Assembly (NCBI GenBank): GCA_964497475.1
Contig: CAZCDM010000044.1
Location: 1-13,898 of the forward strand
Length of the DNA: 13,898 bases
DNA from: CAZCDM01 sp964497475
GTDB taxonomy: Bacteria > Planctomycetota > Phycisphaerae > SM23-33
Reading direction: 5' to 3'
Shown here: one piece after another, positions 1 to 9,400 of the stretch
How the letters are laid out: each line of letters begins with the position of its first letter
Position numbering within the stretch: position 1 is the stretch's first letter
Translations under genes and position numbers: made by a program
The notes under the pieces: model-generated
What the model was told of the DNA's origin: nothing
Databases searched by the model: none
What the model saw: the letters and a program-made list of their open reading frames with translations, nothing else

Positions 1-512
1 CCGAGACTACGCCCGACGAACCCGTCGCCGTCACGCCGGCCCCCGAGCCGGTCACGCCCCCGGCCGAGACTACGCCCGACGAGCCCGTCGCCGTCACGCC
101 GGCTCCCGAGCCGGTCACCCCCCCCGCCGAGACTACGCCCGAAGAACCCGTCGCCGTCACGCCGGAAGAACCCTCGCCCGCTGCCATCCAGCCCATGAAG
201 ATTGAGCCCATGGACATGCAGCCGGAGGAGTTGGCCACAACGGGCGGCCCGGCCAGGCCCGAGCTGCCGAAGATCACGCCCGCTACGCCCGGCACCCTTG
301 ATGAAGAGGACAAGCAGCCCAAGGTCTCGTCGGATCAGCCCGACGCCAAGCCGGCCGATGACGAGCCGGCCGAAAGCGGTTCGCTGCCCGTGCCGGACGA
401 GCCGCTGAAGATCGACAGCATCACCGATGCCGAACCGGCCGAGGCGACGTCGAACTTCGATCGCAGCCCGATCGAGCCGACTGTCGGCGTTGTGGAAATC
501 GAATGGGACTGA
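1..512 (+). CDS. C-terminal part of a Pro/Thr/Glu-rich repeat protein (5' end outside window)
   Basis: The reading frame is open from the first base (codons begin at position 3) and ends at TGA 510-512, so this is the 3' end of a longer gene. The visible 169 residues are low complexity, rich in Pro, Glu, Thr, Ala and Asp. They begin with a 21-residue unit starting ETTPDEPVAVTP, repeated in tandem, followed by a non-repetitive acidic tail ending VVEIEWD. No catalytic domain, membrane segment or cysteine is visible. Such regions usually act as extended linkers or surface-exposed stalks, but the domain they serve lies upstream of the window, so no function is assigned. An internal ATG at 195 could begin a 105-residue protein, but the same composition continues unbroken across it and no good ribosome site precedes it. 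The next gene starts 20 bp after the stop, so co-transcription is likely. Confidence 0.75.
   Translation, partial: ETTPDEPVAVTPAPEPVTPPAETTPDEPVAVTPAPEPVTPPAETTPEEPVAVTPEEPSPAAIQPMKIEPMDMQPEELATTGGPARPELPKITPATPGTLDEEDKQPKVSSDQPDAKPADDEPAESGSLPVPDEPLKIDSITDAEPAEATSNFDRSPIEPTVGVVEIEWD
3..179 (+). repeat. 63-bp tandem repeat (about 2.7 copies) inside the Pro/Thr-rich gene
   Basis: Copies begin at 3, 66 and 129, exactly 63 bp (21 codons) apart. Copies 1 and 2 differ at four positions, all synonymous (GAA/GAG, GCC/GCT, ACG/ACC, CCG/CCC). The third copy diverges after about 12 codons (Asp to Glu, then Glu-Glu replacing Ala-Pro). The array continues off the left edge, so the copy number is unknown. 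Confidence 0.9.
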
Positions 513-531
513 TCGCAGAAAGCCTCGCCGC

Positions 532-1488
532 ATGAAGCTGATCCGCTTTCGACACGGGCAGGACGAATCCTGGGGTGTTGCGCGCGATGAGAGGATTGCC
601 GATGCGCGGCAGGCCTGGCCTGACGGGCCGGCCGATATCGATGCACTCCTGGCAGCGGGCCATGATGCAATGATCGAGCTGGCCCGGCGCACCGCCTCGG
701 CCGATGCGGCGATCCCCCTGACCGATGTCGCCCCCCTGGCGCCCATCGCCCGGCCGGGCAAGTCCATCGGTCTGGCAGGCAATTACGCCGAACACGTCCG
801 CGAGTTCGCCCCCGCCGGCGGCGACAATCCCGAAGACCCCACGCGTGAGACCACCACGCCGCGGCCGTTCCTCATGCCGCCGACGGTCATCGCCGACCCC
901 GACACGGAAATCGCCTGGCCGGACTACTCCGATGAGATCGACTACGAGGTCGAGCTGTGCGTCGTCATCGGCCAGACGTGCAAGGCTATCCCGGCCGCCC
1001 GGGCTCGCGACGTCGTGGCCGGGTACACCATCGCCAACGACATCTCCGCCCGCCGCTGCACGCACGCCGACGGCCGGGCCGAGCGGCAGCCCAAGGATGG
1101 CTTCTTCGACTGGCTGCACGGCAAGTGGGCCGACGGGTTCCTGCCCATCGGCCCGGTGCTCGTCACGCCCGATGAGATTCCCGACCCGCAGGCGCTGGCC
1201 ATCGAATCGCGCGTCGACGGCGAGCTGCGCCAGCAGGCCAATACCGGCCAGATGATCTTCGACGTGTTCGAGCTGATCGCCTTCATCAGCCGGTTGATGA
1301 CGCTGCAGCCGGGCGACCTGATCGCCACCGGCACGCCAGCCGGCGTGGGCAAGGCCACCGGCCGACTGCTCACCCCGGGCCAGACCGTCGCCTGCCGCAT
1401 CGAGGCTATTGGCGAGCTGAGCAACACCCTCTCGGCCAGGCCGGCCGAGTGGTACCGCCCCTGCCAGAACCCCGCTGGGGGCTTGTAA
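532..1488 (+). CDS. Fumarylacetoacetate hydrolase (FAH) family protein
   Basis: This 318-residue protein is a recognisable member of the FAH family, metal-dependent enzymes that hydrolyse, decarboxylate or isomerise 2-oxo and acylpyruvate-type substrates in catabolic pathways. The metal triad of the family is visible: Glu139 and Glu141 in DYEVEL and Asp170 in ANDISAR, with the usual 29-residue spacing between the second and third ligands. The conserved DGFLPIGPVLV and PGDLIATGTPAGVG segments follow, the latter at about residues 260-273. The N-terminal ~80 residues are the variable cap region. The frame is open upstream to 427, but that extension would overlap the preceding gene and is not FAH-like, so ATG 532 is chosen; MKLIRF is a typical family start. 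The ribosome site is weak. The exact substrate cannot be read from sequence, and the neighbours give no pathway clue. Confidence 0.9.
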   Translation: MKLIRFRHGQDESWGVARDERIADARQAWPDGPADIDALLAAGHDAMIELARRTASADAAIPLTDVAPLAPIARPGKSIGLAGNYAEHVREFAPAGGDNPEDPTRETTTPRPFLMPPTVIADPDTEIAWPDYSDEIDYEVELCVVIGQTCKAIPAARARDVVAGYTIANDISARRCTHADGRAERQPKDGFFDWLHGKWADGFLPIGPVLVTPDEIPDPQALAIESRVDGELRQQANTGQMIFDVFELIAFISRLMTLQPGDLIATGTPAGVGKATGRLLTPGQTVACRIEAIGELSNTLSARPAEWYRPCQNPAGGL

Positions 1489-1519
1489 CCCGTGTCTGAT
1501 TTCGTATGCTGAGAGCATC

Positions 1520-2356
1520 GTGACCGAACCCAACGAACCAACCGCCGAACCGACTGCCGAAACCGACGACACCCAGGCCCCGTCGAAAGACGCCGCCGCG
1601 GAAGAAATCGCCGCCACGGTCGAAGCGATCATCTTCTCGTCGGACTCTCCCCTCTCGGCCTCGCGCATCGGCACGATCGCCGAGCTGCCGGCCGGCAGCG
1701 TCAAAAAGGCCATCGCCCAGCTCAACCAGCGATACGAAGAAATCGGCGCGGTCTTCCGCATCGAGGAAATCGCCGGCGGCTACCAGATGATGTCCCAGCC
1801 GCAATATCACGACGTGCTGACGCGACTGGTCACGAGCAAGAAAGACACCCGCCTCACCCAGGCCGCCCTGGAAGCTCTCGCCATCGTCGCCTACCGGCAG
1901 CCGATCCTCCGGGCCGACGTCGAAGCCATCCGCGGCGTGGCCAGCGGCGAAGTGCTCCGCGGACTCATGGAACGCCAGTTGATCAAAATCGTCGGCCGGG
2001 CCGAAGTCATCGGCCGACCGATGCTCTACGGCACGACGAAGCAGTTTCTGGAAATCTTCGGCCTGGCCAGCCTCGACGACCTGCCCCGCATGGAAGAACT
2101 CCGCGCCCTGGACGCCCCCCAGTCCGAACTCTCCGCCGAACAGGCAGCCGACGACGAAACCGCAGACGACGAAGAGCAGGCCCTCGCCTCGACCGCCGAT
2201 GACGAGCCGGATGAGTTCGAGGAGATCGCCGAGCCGGCCGAGGAAGACCTCGACGACGAAGAGGATTTTGACGACGAGGATGAATTCGACGACGAGGACG
2301 AGGAGTTCGACGACGAAGAAGACTTCGACGACGATGAGGACGAAGACGACGACTGA
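1520..2356 (+). CDS. scpB: Segregation and condensation protein B (ScpB) with acidic C-terminal tail
   Basis: ScpB is the winged-helix kleisin-associated subunit of the bacterial SMC condensin. It binds ScpA and helps compact and segregate the chromosome. The family signature is clear: VEAIIFSSDSPLS near residue 35, IAGGYQMMSQPQY near 90, then ALEALAIVAYRQPI, IRGVASGEVLRGLMERQLI and GRPMLYGTTKQFLEIFGL between about 115 and 180. The start is GTG at 1520, with GAGAG about 6 bp upstream and no in-frame ATG that would fit better. The 278-residue length exceeds a typical ScpB (about 180-200) because of a Glu/Pro/Thr N-terminal extension (~25 residues) and a long acidic tail from about residue 195. 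The last 36 residues (243-278) are only Asp, Glu, four Phe and one Leu. No scpA or smc gene is in the window. It starts 31 bp after the FAH gene and may be co-transcribed with it. Confidence 0.95.
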   Translation: MTEPNEPTAEPTAETDDTQAPSKDAAAEEIAATVEAIIFSSDSPLSASRIGTIAELPAGSVKKAIAQLNQRYEEIGAVFRIEEIAGGYQMMSQPQYHDVLTRLVTSKKDTRLTQAALEALAIVAYRQPILRADVEAIRGVASGEVLRGLMERQLIKIVGRAEVIGRPMLYGTTKQFLEIFGLASLDDLPRMEELRALDAPQSELSAEQAADDETADDEEQALASTADDEPDEFEEIAEPAEEDLDDEEDFDDEDEFDDEDEEFDDEEDFDDDEDEDDD

Positions 2357-2395
2357 GTACTGCGTCGCCTGCCGCACGCTCCGGCTGGCCTCACC

Positions 2396-2409
2396 CGCCC
2401 TTCAGGGCG
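2396..2409. terminator. Short inverted repeat between converging genes, weak terminator candidate
   Basis: CGCCC (2396-2400) and GGGCG (2405-2409) can pair around TTCA in the 87-bp gap between the converging scpB and kinase genes. The following CTGCTCTTGT holds only a poor T-rich stretch on the plus strand, and there is none on the minus strand. The position is right for a terminator but the structure is weak. Confidence 0.3.
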
Positions 2410-2443
2410 CTGCTCTTGTACCCTGGAACTTCCCGGCCGCTGC

Positions 2444-3349
2444 CTAAAACCGCATCATCTCCAAAAAATCCTCGAGGCGTGCGTCGATCTCGGCTCGGTC
2501 CATCTTCACGAGCTTGTTGAGTGAGAAATCTTCCAGTTCGAGGCTGGCCACGACCGTGCCGTAGGCGATGGCCCGGCGGAGGGTCGTATCGTCGATCGTG
2601 TCGGCCTCGGCGAGATAGCCCATCATGCCTCCGGCGAAGCAGTCGCCCGCGCCGGTGGGGTCGACCACACCCGCGGCCGGGTAGCCCGCCAGGGGCCAGG
2701 CCTTGCCGCCCGAGAAAAGTACCCCGCCGTGCTCGCCCTTTTTGATCACGCAGAACCGCTTGACCATGCCGGCGATTTCCAGCCCGGCCTGGATGACGTT
2801 GGCCTTGCCAGTCAGCTGCAGGGCCTCGCTGTCATTGAGGACCACGCCATCAATCTCGCCGAGCAGCGACGTCAGGGCATCACGTTCGGTCTCGATCCAG
2901 AGATCCATCGTGTCGGCCACGACCAGGTGCGGCGCGTCGAGCTGGCCGAGCAGCTCCCGCTGCAGGCCCGGATGCGTATTGGCCAGGAAGACATAGCGGC
3001 TGTCGCGAAACGCCTCGGGAATCGTCGGGCCCTTCTCGCCGAGCACGTTCAGCTCGACCGAGACGGTATCCCGCGTGTTGACGTCCTCGTGATACTTGCC
3101 ATGCCACCGGAACGTCTTACTGCCCTGCCGCACTTCCAGCCCGGCCAGGTCGATGTTCTCGTTGGCTTCCAGCGGAGCCAGGAAGCCCTCGGGGCAGTCC
3201 TCACCGACGACGCCCACCAGCCGCACCGGGCCGAAGAAGCTCGCCGCATAGGCGAAGTAAATGCTCGAACCGCCCAGGGCCTGCTCCACCTTGCCCGTGG
3301 GGGCTTCCACCGTGTCAATGCCGATACTGCCAGTCACCAGAAGGCTCAT
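2444..3349 (-). CDS. PfkB-family carbohydrate/nucleoside kinase
   Basis: This 301-residue protein belongs to the PfkB (ribokinase-like) family, cytoplasmic enzymes that transfer phosphate from ATP to a sugar or nucleoside hydroxyl. The C-terminal signature DPTGAGDCFAGG is intact, with Asp236 as the expected catalytic base in the GAGD anion hole. The N-terminal substrate-lid segment contains the family Gly-Gly (ALGGSSIYFAYAASFFG, about residues 24-40). The asparagine/glutamate segment VVLNDSEALQLTG matches the N-x-x-E magnesium/phosphate motif of the family. Start ATG 3349 has AAAGGA upstream at good spacing and begins MSLLVTGSIGID, a typical PfkB beginning. The substrate cannot be named: adenosine kinase-like and ribokinase-like members share these motifs. 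It follows the macroglobulin gene on the same strand with a 97-bp gap that holds a possible promoter, so its link to that gene is uncertain. Confidence 0.9.
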   Translation of the reverse strand: MSLLVTGSIGIDTVEAPTGKVEQALGGSSIYFAYAASFFGPVRLVGVVGEDCPEGFLAPLEANENIDLAGLEVRQGSKTFRWHGKYHEDVNTRDTVSVELNVLGEKGPTIPEAFRDSRYVFLANTHPGLQRELLGQLDAPHLVVADTMDLWIETERDALTSLLGEIDGVVLNDSEALQLTGKANVIQAGLEIAGMVKRFCVIKKGEHGGVLFSGGKAWPLAGYPAAGVVDPTGAGDCFAGGMMGYLAEADTIDDTTLRRAIAYGTVVASLELEDFSLNKLVKMDRAEIDARLEDFLEMMRF

Positions 3350-3384
3350 GCTGTTCCTTTCGTTCGCGTCGATCGTGGGCGGTC

Positions 3385-3413
3385 ATTATCGGCGCCCAGC
3401 GACCGGCCAGCAA
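3385..3413 (-). promoter_or_regulatory. Possible sigma70-type promoter of the PfkB kinase gene
   Basis: On the minus strand TTGCTG (3413-3408) is followed after 17 bp by GATAAT (3390-3385), about 35 bp before the start codon. The -10 matches 5 of 6 consensus bases, but the -35 only 3 of 6. It suggests the kinase can be transcribed independently of the macroglobulin gene. Confidence 0.35.
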
Positions 3414-3446
3414 GAAGAATCACAGCGGCCCGTCCTGTGCGATGGA

Positions 3447-6400
3447 TTAATTCGACAGGGACTTGGCCTCGGTGATGGTGAGCTTCTGTTCGTTGGAATT
3501 GCCGCGCAGTTCCGGGGCGTACATGGCGCGGGCCTTGCTCGGCAGGGCGCTGAATCGCCCGGGCGTCTCGGCGAAGAGCCGATAGCTCACGCTGTGCGTC
3601 CCGCGAGCCAGTCGGCGGACGAACAGCACGACCCGCTCGTCGCGGAACTCCACATACGCGCCCATCTCATTGCCCGTATATCCGCTGCGAACTTCGGTCG
3701 GCTCGCACCCGGCGGCCTTGGGGTCTTCGATCACGATGTACTCGTAGTCATTCTTGCTCTCGAGAATCAGCTCGACCTCGATCAGATCACCCGAAGCCAC
3801 CGGCGGCGTGGCCGATTCGTCCGAGAAGGGGTCGGGAATCTCGACTCGCCGGTACTTCTCAACCCGCTGCGTGACAGCCTGGCCGTGGCTGCCTTCCACA
3901 TGAACGGCCTTGTCGACCGGCACGAGCTTGTAATACGTCCGCCGGACCTTGATCTCCAGGCCCGCCTTGGCGATGGGGTCTTCCAGCGTGAAGTTGGTCA
4001 GGTAGGCGTTGAAGTAAACCGGCCCGGCCCCCTGCCGCCGAACCGTCACGGTGTGCTCGCCCGTCGTCACGTCCTTACCGGTCAGGACCACCGCATTATC
4101 GAACGCGAAGAGGTTTTCCTTCGTGATCTTCACGCGGCGGGCGACCTGGCCGTCGATAAGGATCTCGATGGTCATGTCCGGCTCGGCCTCGCCGGTGGCT
4201 CGGATGTAATCGGCGAACGCTTCGATCACGTAGGCGGTATCGCGCGTCGAGTTCCAATACGTCGCGTGGCGGCGGTTGTTCAGCAGGTACTTCACCAGCC
4301 CGGCCGCGGCCTTGCCCTTGGGCTCGGTACGACACAACAGCTTGAGGTAGAACGCCATCGTCTCGATTTCGCTGCCGTACCAGTACCACCGGTACCATCC
4401 ATATCTCCCTTTGGGGAGATGGAGATAGGCCGACTGGTTTTCTTCGTCGGTCACGAGATACTGGCCGACGTTGCGGATAATCATGTCCCGCTGCTCGGCT
4501 GCGTCGGCATTGTCGAACGTCAGACCCGCAAGGCACATGCCGTACAAGCTCAGCTTGAGCCGGTCGCGGTAAAGATACGTCCGCATCGCCTCGGTCTTAC
4601 CGCCGGCTTCGCTGATGACGAAGGCGACCAGCGCGTCGAGGTTGTCGGCATACTGCTTGGTCCCGGGCCCACGCTCGCCCTGCTGCCACCGCGTGAGCTT
4701 CTCGACCTGTTCAGCCTGGTAGCGCTCGAGCCATTTCACGCCCCGGCTGATCACACCGGAATCGATCTTCACGTCGTTGACTTTGGCCTGCAACAGGCCG
4801 TGGACCACCACCGCCGTGGTGTGCGGATAGCTCCGCTCGTTCGAGCCGGAGAACCAGCCCCATCCGCCGTCGGAGCATTGCATGCTCGTCAGCCGGGCCA
4901 CGCCCACCTTCACCATCTGCTCGAGCTCGGCCTTGCTGTAGACGGGGTTTCGATCGACCCAGTCTTCGCCGTTCCATCGCTTCGTGGCGAGCAGCCGTTT
5001 CCAGTCGGCCGCCCGTTTTACATCGTCACCGATTTCCTGGGCATTGAGATTGGTAATCTTCTGCCCGATGGCGGCCAGGTCGACGTTCATGTCGAGCAGC
5101 GTCTTCTGGGCAATCACCGTCGGCACGAAGCGGTTGAGCGTCTGCTCCGTGCAGCCGTAGGGGTATTCCACGAGGTACGGCAGCGCGTCGATCATCGACA
5201 TCGCCAGCGTCGGCGAGTAGCGAATCTCCAGCCGCGATTCAGCCGGGCGCCGCTGCTCGGGCACGGTCAGCGTGAACGAGCTTTCCTGCGGATCGGGGCG
5301 AATCACGCCGCTGAAGCTTTCGGTCTTCAACATGCCGTGAACGAGCACCGGCAGAGGAATCTGCATCGCGTCGGATTCTTCATCGGTCAACGCCTTGACG
5401 GTGATCTTCGCTTCGCCCTCCGCCTTGGCGCGCACACGCCAGTTCACGCGAGCTTCGCCGCCGGCGGGCACCTTGACCTCGCCGCTCAGCGAATCGAACA
5501 TGCCCGGTTCGTCCGAGCCGATCAGCTCCAGCAATTCACCGCCGAGCTGCAATTCCGCGCGGGCGGTCTTGTCCGTCTTCAGGCGATTCATCACGATGGC
5601 CGAGAGGGTCACCTCGTCGCCCTGGACGAGGAACCGCGGAGCGGCGATGCGGACGAGCAGGTCCTTGGTGGTGATCGCCTCGGCGGTGGCCTGGCCGACG
5701 CGCGTGCCGTCGCCCATTGCCCAGGCGCGAGTAGTCCACGTCGTGAGGTTCTCGGGCATGGCCAGCTCGATGGTAGCCGTGCCGTCATCGTCCGTCACCA
5801 CATGGCCGGCCCACAGGGCGGTGTCGGCAAACTTCGTGCGCACCGTGGTTGCAGCCATGCTGTCGGAGCCGTCACCGGTCGGTGCTCCGCCTTTGGCCGA
5901 TTCAGCCGATCCGGCCTCGGAGACGGCATCTTCCCTGACTACTCGGGATTTCATCTCTGCCATGGGCGCAGAGTGCTCGACGGGTTTCGGCATCTGTCGT
6001 CTCAGGATGGAAGAACCCCGATCGAGTTCGGTCTGTCCAAAACCTTCATCAGCCACGGACGCACCGAAAACGCCGATGGATTGCATCGCAATGCCCTCGG
6101 GCGTGATGAGATTGCCGCTGCCGCGGGCAAGGCTGGTGGTGGTATTGGGCCGATGGCTGCGTTTCCAATCCCAGAAGAACTTGCGAATGTCGGGCACATT
6201 CGAGCCGCCGGAGATATACTCGACGGCCTTGTCGTACATCGTCAGCACGACCGCCCCGACGAAGGGCTTGCCCTGCTCGTCGGTGAGCTTGACGCGGAGG
6301 GTTGCTTTCTCGCCGGGCTTGTAGGTTGGCTTGTCCGTCTCGACGGACATGTCGAGAATCCGCCTGGCCGGGGGCACGACAATCTGGCGGACGGTGGTGT

Positions 6401-9400
6401 GCGCCTTGCCGCCGGAAACGGTGAGCGCCTCGACGAAGAAGTTGGGCATGTCCTTCTGCGTGACGGCGATGGCCTCGGTGACGCTGCGGCCCTGCAGGCG
6501 GATGGTCTTGGGCGGCAGGTAGACGCCGTTTGTCGGCCGGGTGAAAAGGATGACCGTGGCGTCGCGTTGGTCGGTGTTGATGCGCATATCGACCGTTTCG
6601 CCGGGGGCGTAGTGCTTTTTGTCCGGCATGAGTTCGACGGCGTTGAAGCGATAGCTATCCGCGGCCTCGTTCCTGCCCCAGACGGTAAAGAGGTAGCCGC
6701 CCTGGATGTCGTGGCCAGCGTCGTCGGTGAGGGTGTAGCTGAGGCGGTACTGCCCTGCCTCGGCGGCGACGAGTTGCTTGCTGGCCCGGCCGGCCTGGTC
6801 GGTGGGCAGCGTCCACGACTCGACCTCGGTCTCGACGGGCTTGCCGTCTTTGTAGTCGATTTTCAGCAGGCGCAGCTTGCCCTGGCCGGTCACGCCCTTG
6901 CCGTCCAGCCGGCGGGCTGCGAACTCGGCACCGACGGTATCGCCCGCGCGATAGAAGCCACGACCGGTCCATGCGTAGACCTTGAACGGCCGACGGGCCA
7001 CGAGCACCTGCCTTTTGCCGACAATGGTCCGCCGGCTGGCGTCGCGCAGCTCGGCGGTGATCTCGTAGCGGTGGTCGCGGTCGCCGAACAGCGCCTTGGC
7101 CAGGGCGGTATCGATGCGCACCTTCACCGTGCCGTCGGCATCGATGTTGACGGTGTCCTCGGCCACCAACTCCGGCGGCGGGGTCGGGCGCCACCACGGC
7201 ATCCAGCGATAGACCGGCCGGCCGCACCCCCAGCGATGCCACCCCGGGTACCACTTGTAATCATACGCGAACCACCAGTACCCCGGCCCGAAGAGCCAGT
7301 CCCAAGGCCCCGGCGGATACCACGTCGCGTTGTGCTCGTGACGGGTGACCTTGTAATGCACCGTAGCCTCCGTGACAGGCCCGCCGAAGTAATACTCCGC
7401 CCGGATCGTCGCAGTGATCGTCTCGCCCAGGGCGACCGGCTCGGCCGGTGCGTCGATGCTCACCTCGTACTCGGGCTTTTTGTACTCCTCTACGCGGCAG
7501 CTGAAATTCCCCAGATAACTCCCGCCGGTTCCCCACGTGGTGCCATGCCACACGGCGATCTGGTACATGCCCAGGGCGGCCTCGTCGGGCAGGGCCAGGT
7601 CGGCCCCGGCGCCGCCGTACTGGTCGAGCACGAAAGATTTTTCGTACACCGTCTCGCCGCGCGGGTTGCTCACGCGCACCACCACGGGCTTGTCTGCCAG
7701 CGGGCTCGGGCCGGTGCGATCATACTGCGATACGTTCGCCCAGAAGTGGAACTTCACGCTCTGGCCCGGGCGATAGACCGGGCGATCGGTCATGCCGAAG
7801 AGCCGTTGGGCGTGGTACTGCCGGTCGTGCCGCTGTTGATACCAAATACCCCTGAAGCCCAGATAGGCCAGTCCGCCCGCGTCGGTACGGGCGACGGTCA
7901 GCCAGTTGGAATGATTCGGAGCCTTGTCCTGGCCGACGATCACCTGGCCGTCGCTGTCGGTCGGTTCGTCGAACTCGCGGTAGGTCCACCGCCATGTGTC
8001 GGGCAGAATCTTGCGATGGACGCGATCGCGGTGGTAGCCGAAGATCTCGACCGTGGCGTTGTTGATTGGCTCGCCCGTGACCGCGTCGGCAACGAAGTAC
8101 CACTGGCGGTTGTCGAGCGGCTTGTTGACGAGGGCCATGTCCGCCAGCCAGAGCACGACCGAACTGGTGTTGCCCTTCGGCAGTTTCGCCGTCAGCAGAT
8201 AGGCCCCGCCGGTCTGCAGCGGCGTGGTGACGTTGATGCGGCGGTCCCAATGGTCCGGCCGGGGTTCGAGGAGGAGGGTCCACTCGGCCGCCTTGGCCTT
8301 GAGGTACTTCGTCTGGTTCTCGGCCACGAGCCGATAGCCGACATGTTCGACACTGGCCCGGCTGCGATCGATCCGATCGGGTTTGGAACGGTAGTAGGCT
8401 TTGACATCGTCAATGAGCTTGTCGATGTCGATTTCGTGGGCGGTGAAGGTGACCGACGAAGCGTTGCGGAAGGTATACGCGACCTCGGCCCCCCGCCCGG
8501 CCGGCTGGGTAAAGACCGGCTCGAACTGTCCCATGTTGCCGCGGATCTGGGCGAGGCGATCCCATGCAGGAAAGCTCCTTCTCGGCTTCGGCCGCCACAT
8601 CCAGTCCTGCTCGTCGAGGTGGGCGATGACATCCTCTCGGCCGCTCTGGCGGATGATCTTCTCCCAGATCTCGGCTGCCTTTGGATATTGACGCCGGTTC
8701 TCAAAAATCGACGCGAGCTGATAGCTGTTGTTGGTCTCGCGATACAGGCGGATGAAGTTGAACTCCTCCGGCAGCGTGATACGCTTCACGCCGCTAGCGA
8801 GCCTGGCGATGGTTTCATTTTCCTTGAGGGTGTGCAGCGCCCAGGTGCCGGTCTCGGCCTGGTCGCCCTGCTCGGCCAGTTGATCCAGCTGGACGCGGTA
8901 CTGGGCGATGGTCTGTACGCCGAACTGCTGATGCAGAAAATTGGCCAGCGCCGCCTTGGCGTGGTCGCGCCAGTTGGGGTTGTACTCGACCATCTTCGCC
9001 AGGGCCCATCGCCATCGCTGGCCGTCGTTTTCCGCCGCTGCCCAGGATTCCGGCACGGTGTAGAAGATCGGCTTGCCGTCCGGCCCGACCGGCGCGCCGC
9101 GCGATCCTCCATGCCGGCCGTAGCCTGTGGTGTCGTAGTCGGGCAGCTCCGTCAGGTCGGTCAGATACTGCAGCCTCCATGCCATGTTGCCGCTGCGACC
9201 GTGCATGAGGAGTCCGGCGAACGTGCTGTAAAAATCGCTGATGTCCCGTTTGAGCTTATCCTCGTCAAGCGGCAGATGATCCATTGCCCGGACCATCCAG
9301 GCCAATGCCTGTGCGCGGTCGCGGACGAAGCTGCTGACGTACTTCCCGCCGCCGCGGTGCTGGCCGCGATGGAACTTCCCGGCAACAATGTAGCCATGGT

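Noticed and set aside
3..179. The 63-bp repeats as a CRISPR or regulatory array
   Set aside because: There are no unique spacers: the copies are directly adjacent, in frame, and vary at silent positions, so they are protein-coding repeats.
421..1761. 446-codon minus-strand open frame across the FAH gene and the start of scpB
   Set aside because: It spans two well-supported plus-strand genes and the gap between them, with no family resemblance. It is an antisense artefact of high G+C.
1406..2377. 323-codon minus-strand open frame opposite scpB, with a hydrophobic Val/Leu/Phe-rich start
   Set aside because: The hydrophobic stretch is simply the complement of the Asp/Glu/Phe tail of ScpB (GAC/GAA read backwards as Val/Phe codons), not a membrane segment.
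2729..3475. 248-codon plus-strand open frame opposite the PfkB gene
   Set aside because: The opposite strand encodes a clear PfkB kinase with its signature motifs; this frame has no motif or ribosome site.
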